NCBI GenBank assembly: GCA_003133405.1
Contig: PKXH01000070.1
Span: 1 to 37,264 of the forward strand
Direction of reading: 5' to 3'
From: Acidimicrobiaceae bacterium
Lineage (GTDB): Bacteria; Actinomycetota; Acidimicrobiia; Acidimicrobiales; RAAP-2
DNA length: 37,264 nucleotides
Made by a program: the position numbers and the translations under genes. The first letter of the stretch is position 1, and each line of letters starts with the position of its first letter. Shown here in pieces: positions 35,301 to 37,264 of this stretch. The notes beneath the pieces were generated by a model. That model saw only the letters and a program-made list of their open reading frames with translations, was not told the origin of the DNA and did not search any database.

Positions 35301-36439
35301 TTCATGACCCGCTCATCGTCGGCGTCGGCCTCTTCGCGACGACGACGTCGACGCCACAGCAAGGGACTAAACCACGTAAAGAGAGCGATGACGAGCACCG
35401 CGACTCCGAGTGGAATGAACACGTTGGCGCGCGTATCAAAGAGGGGCAACAACACGAATCCACAGAGCAACGCCGTCCAGGCCCACAGAATGATGACGGT
35501 TCGTCGATGCCCGTGGCCCAGGCGCATGAGTCGGTGGTGAATGTGGTTCTTATCGGGGGTGTGAAAGCCCTGTCCCGAGGCCGTTCGACGTATGAAGGCC
35601 CACACGGCGTCGATGAGCGGCACCCCGAGGATGAAGACCGGGATGAAGAGGGGCGCGAAGAAGAAGAACGTCACTCCACTGGCCGGCGGCGTGCGCCCGC
35701 CGATGACCATGGTCGACGCGCTCATGAGCAGCCCCAGCATCAACGCGCCCGCGTCGCCCATGAAGAGCTTGGCGGGATGAAAGTTGTCGCGCAGGAAGCC
35801 CACGCAGATCCCACAGGTCAGCGCCGCGACCAACGGTCCGATGTTCGTAACAGGCAAGAGCCCCAAGGTCTCGAGACGAAGGCCGTAAATGCACAGGGTC
35901 CCCGACGCGATCGCGACGATGCCGGCCGCCAAGCCGTCTAAGCCGTCAATCAAGTTGATGGCGTTGCACAGCGCGACGACCCACACCGCGGTGATGATCG
36001 GCAAGATCGACGGACCTAAGACGACAAAGCCGGCGAAGGGTAGCTTCAATTGGTACATCGTCACGCCCGAGAAGTAGAGAATCGACGCGGCGAGAAACTG
36101 ACCGGCCACCTTCGCCGGGGCGCTCATCTCACGAAAGTCGTCCACGACGCCCACCACGAAGATCACCCCCGCCGCCAGCAACACCCCGAGCATCTCGTGC
36201 GAGGACGTAATCACGCTACGAAGTGAGGGGATGAGAAAGGCGAAGAGCAGGGCCAGACAGAAGCCGACCAACATCGCGCCGCCGCCCCCGTAGGGCGTGA
36301 CGCGCCGGTGAACCTTGCGTTCATCGGGCAGCGCCGTGTACCCCGCGCGCAGGGAGATCACCCGCGCCGGGCGATTCGCGATCAGCGTGACGACTGCCCC
36401 CACCACCGCGACGGCGACATAGGCGGCAATATTGCCCAT
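35297..36439 (-). CDS. wecA: Undecaprenyl-phosphate GlcNAc-1-phosphate transferase (WecA/TagO type)
   Basis: A 380-residue multi-pass enzyme that starts cell-wall polysaccharide (in mycobacteria arabinogalactan linkage-unit) synthesis by moving a sugar phosphate onto undecaprenyl or decaprenyl phosphate. Motifs: VVDDFR, NLIDGLDGLA, FMGDAGA, and the His-rich cytoplasmic loop DKNHIHHRLMRLGHG. About eleven helices, then a basic tail. Its location before the atp operon is the standard actinobacterial order. Confidence 0.92.
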   Translation of the reverse strand: MGNIAAYVAVAVVGAVVTLIANRPARVISLRAGYTALPDERKVHRRVTPYGGGGAMLVGFCLALLFAFLIPSLRSVITSSHEMLGVLLAAGVIFVVGVVDDFREMSAPAKVAGQFLAASILYFSGVTMYQLKLPFAGFVVLGPSILPIITAVWVVALCNAINLIDGLDGLAAGIVAIASGTLCIYGLRLETLGLLPVTNIGPLVAALTCGICVGFLRDNFHPAKLFMGDAGALMLGLLMSASTMVIGGRTPPASGVTFFFFAPLFIPVFILGVPLIDAVWAFIRRTASGQGFHTPDKNHIHHRLMRLGHGHRRTVIILWAWTALLCGFVLLPLFDTRANVFIPLGVAVLVIALFTWFSPLLWRRRRRREEADADDERVMK

Positions 36440-36442
36440 TAG

Positions 36443-37264
36443 CTACTTCGTAAAGTTCGCGTACGGGTTGAAGTCGGCGCACAGCGCCGCGACCTCGTGG
36501 CGAACCGCGGTGAGGGCCGTTTCGTCGTCGCGCTGACGAAGAGCGCGGGCCATCAACGACGCTATTCTCTCGAACTCCTTCTCCTTCATCCCCGCGGTGG
36601 TCTCGGCGGCGGTACCCACGCGAAGACCTGAAGTAATAAAGGCACTACGGGGATCGTCGGGGATGGTGTTGCGATTCGTCGTGATACCGGCGCGGTCCAA
36701 CACCTCCTGGGCGACTTTGCCGGTCAACTCACCATCGAAGTCGCGTAAGTCGAGCAACACCATGTGGTTATCGGTCCCCCCCGAGACCATGCGAAATCCC
36801 TCGTTGGCGAGCGCACCGCCAAAGGCCTTCGAGTTGGCGACGATCTGGTGGGTATAGGTCGAAAAGCTCGGCTGGCTGGCTTCCTTGAAGGCCACGGCCT
36901 TGGCCGCGATGACGTGCTCCAGCGGACCACCCTGCTGACCGGGAAAGACCGCTGAATCGATCTTCTTGGCGAACTCCTCGCGACAGACAATGGCGCCGCC
37001 GCGTGGACCACGCAGCGTCTTGTGCGTCGTAAATGAGACCACGTCGGCGTAGGGCACCGGGTCAGGGTGCGAGCCGCCGGCGATCAGACCGGCCACGTGC
37101 GCCGAGTCGAACATCAACAACGCGCCCACTTCGTCAGCGATCTCTCGAAACGGCGCGGGGTCGATCACTCGCGCGTAGGCCGTCGCCCCGGCGACGATCA
37201 GCTTCGGTCGGTGTTCGAGCGCCAACGTGCGCACGTTGTCAAAGTCGATGACTTCACCGGGCGC
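36443..37264 (-). CDS. glyA: Serine hydroxymethyltransferase, 5' part missing at window edge
   Basis: The C-terminal 274 residues of a PLP enzyme that interconverts serine and glycine with THF. The frame stays open to the window edge, so the start lies outside. PLP lysine in SFTTHKTLRGPRGG; FDSAHVAGLIAGG carries the Asp and His that hold the cofactor; VGTAAETTAGM and FPGQQGGPLEH are family hallmarks. It lies 3 bp upstream of the wecA-like gene and may share its transcript. Confidence 0.95.
   Translation of the reverse strand, partial: APGEVIDFDNVRTLALEHRPKLIVAGATAYARVIDPAPFREIADEVGALLMFDSAHVAGLIAGGSHPDPVPYADVVSFTTHKTLRGPRGGAIVCREEFAKKIDSAVFPGQQGGPLEHVIAAKAVAFKEASQPSFSTYTHQIVANSKAFGGALANEGFRMVSGGTDNHMVLLDLRDFDGELTGKVAQEVLDRAGITTNRNTIPDDPRSAFITSGLRVGTAAETTAGMKEKEFERIASLMARALRQRDDETALTAVRHEVAALCADFNPYANFTK

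Overview
The window is a gene-dense, high-GC bacterial chromosome segment. It has many GTG and TTG starts, repeated ATGA/GTGA stop-start overlaps and TANNNT -10 boxes. The glyA - wecA-like - atpZ - atpI - atpBEFHAGDC order, with murA nearby, is an actinobacterial arrangement. A deep-branching actinobacterium such as a member of the Acidimicrobiia is my inference; no rRNA or other taxonomic marker is present.

Left part (1-4.7 kb): the 5' end of a tRNA, a SepX/GlpR-like membrane protein, a sulfate assimilation locus (cysH diverging from cysD-cysN around a palindrome) and purU. No APS kinase is seen, so the reductase should use APS, yet one of its four expected iron-sulfur cysteines is Met. From 4.9 to 5.8 kb lies an AT-richer two-gene module (XRE regulator plus nucleotidyltransferase) with a perfect 20-bp palindrome just upstream of its start, resembling a toxin-antitoxin pair.

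Middle part (6.1-22 kb): a five-gene branched-chain amino acid/amide ABC importer (livK-G-F-H-M), a serine esterase diverging from a TetR regulator and an acyl-CoA synthetase, two hypothetical ORFs, a small zincin, and a polyhydroxyalkanoate (PHA) cluster. That cluster holds phaB, a multifunctional-enzyme-type SDR, a depolymerase-like hydrolase, phaC, an XRE regulator and two small phasins. Three promoters (phaC, phasin 1-regulator, phasin 2) share one 18-bp palindrome containing the -35 box, each exactly 18 bp from the -10, so they look like one regulon. The N-terminus of PhaC carries a segment clearly related to the stand-alone phasins.

Right part (22-37 kb): a small membrane protein, a MeaB-type GTPase, murA with Asp in place of the catalytic Cys, a tnpB-only element bounded by 31-bp imperfect inverted repeats, glpX (class II fructose-1,6-bisphosphatase), a CBS-domain protein, and the complete F1Fo ATP synthase operon preceded by a WecA-like transferase and a partial glyA. 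The ATP synthase delta subunit has a duplicated N-terminal domain.

The most unusual points are the phasin-PhaC fusion with its shared operator set, and the inverted-repeat-bounded tnpB element with a structured 3' end.
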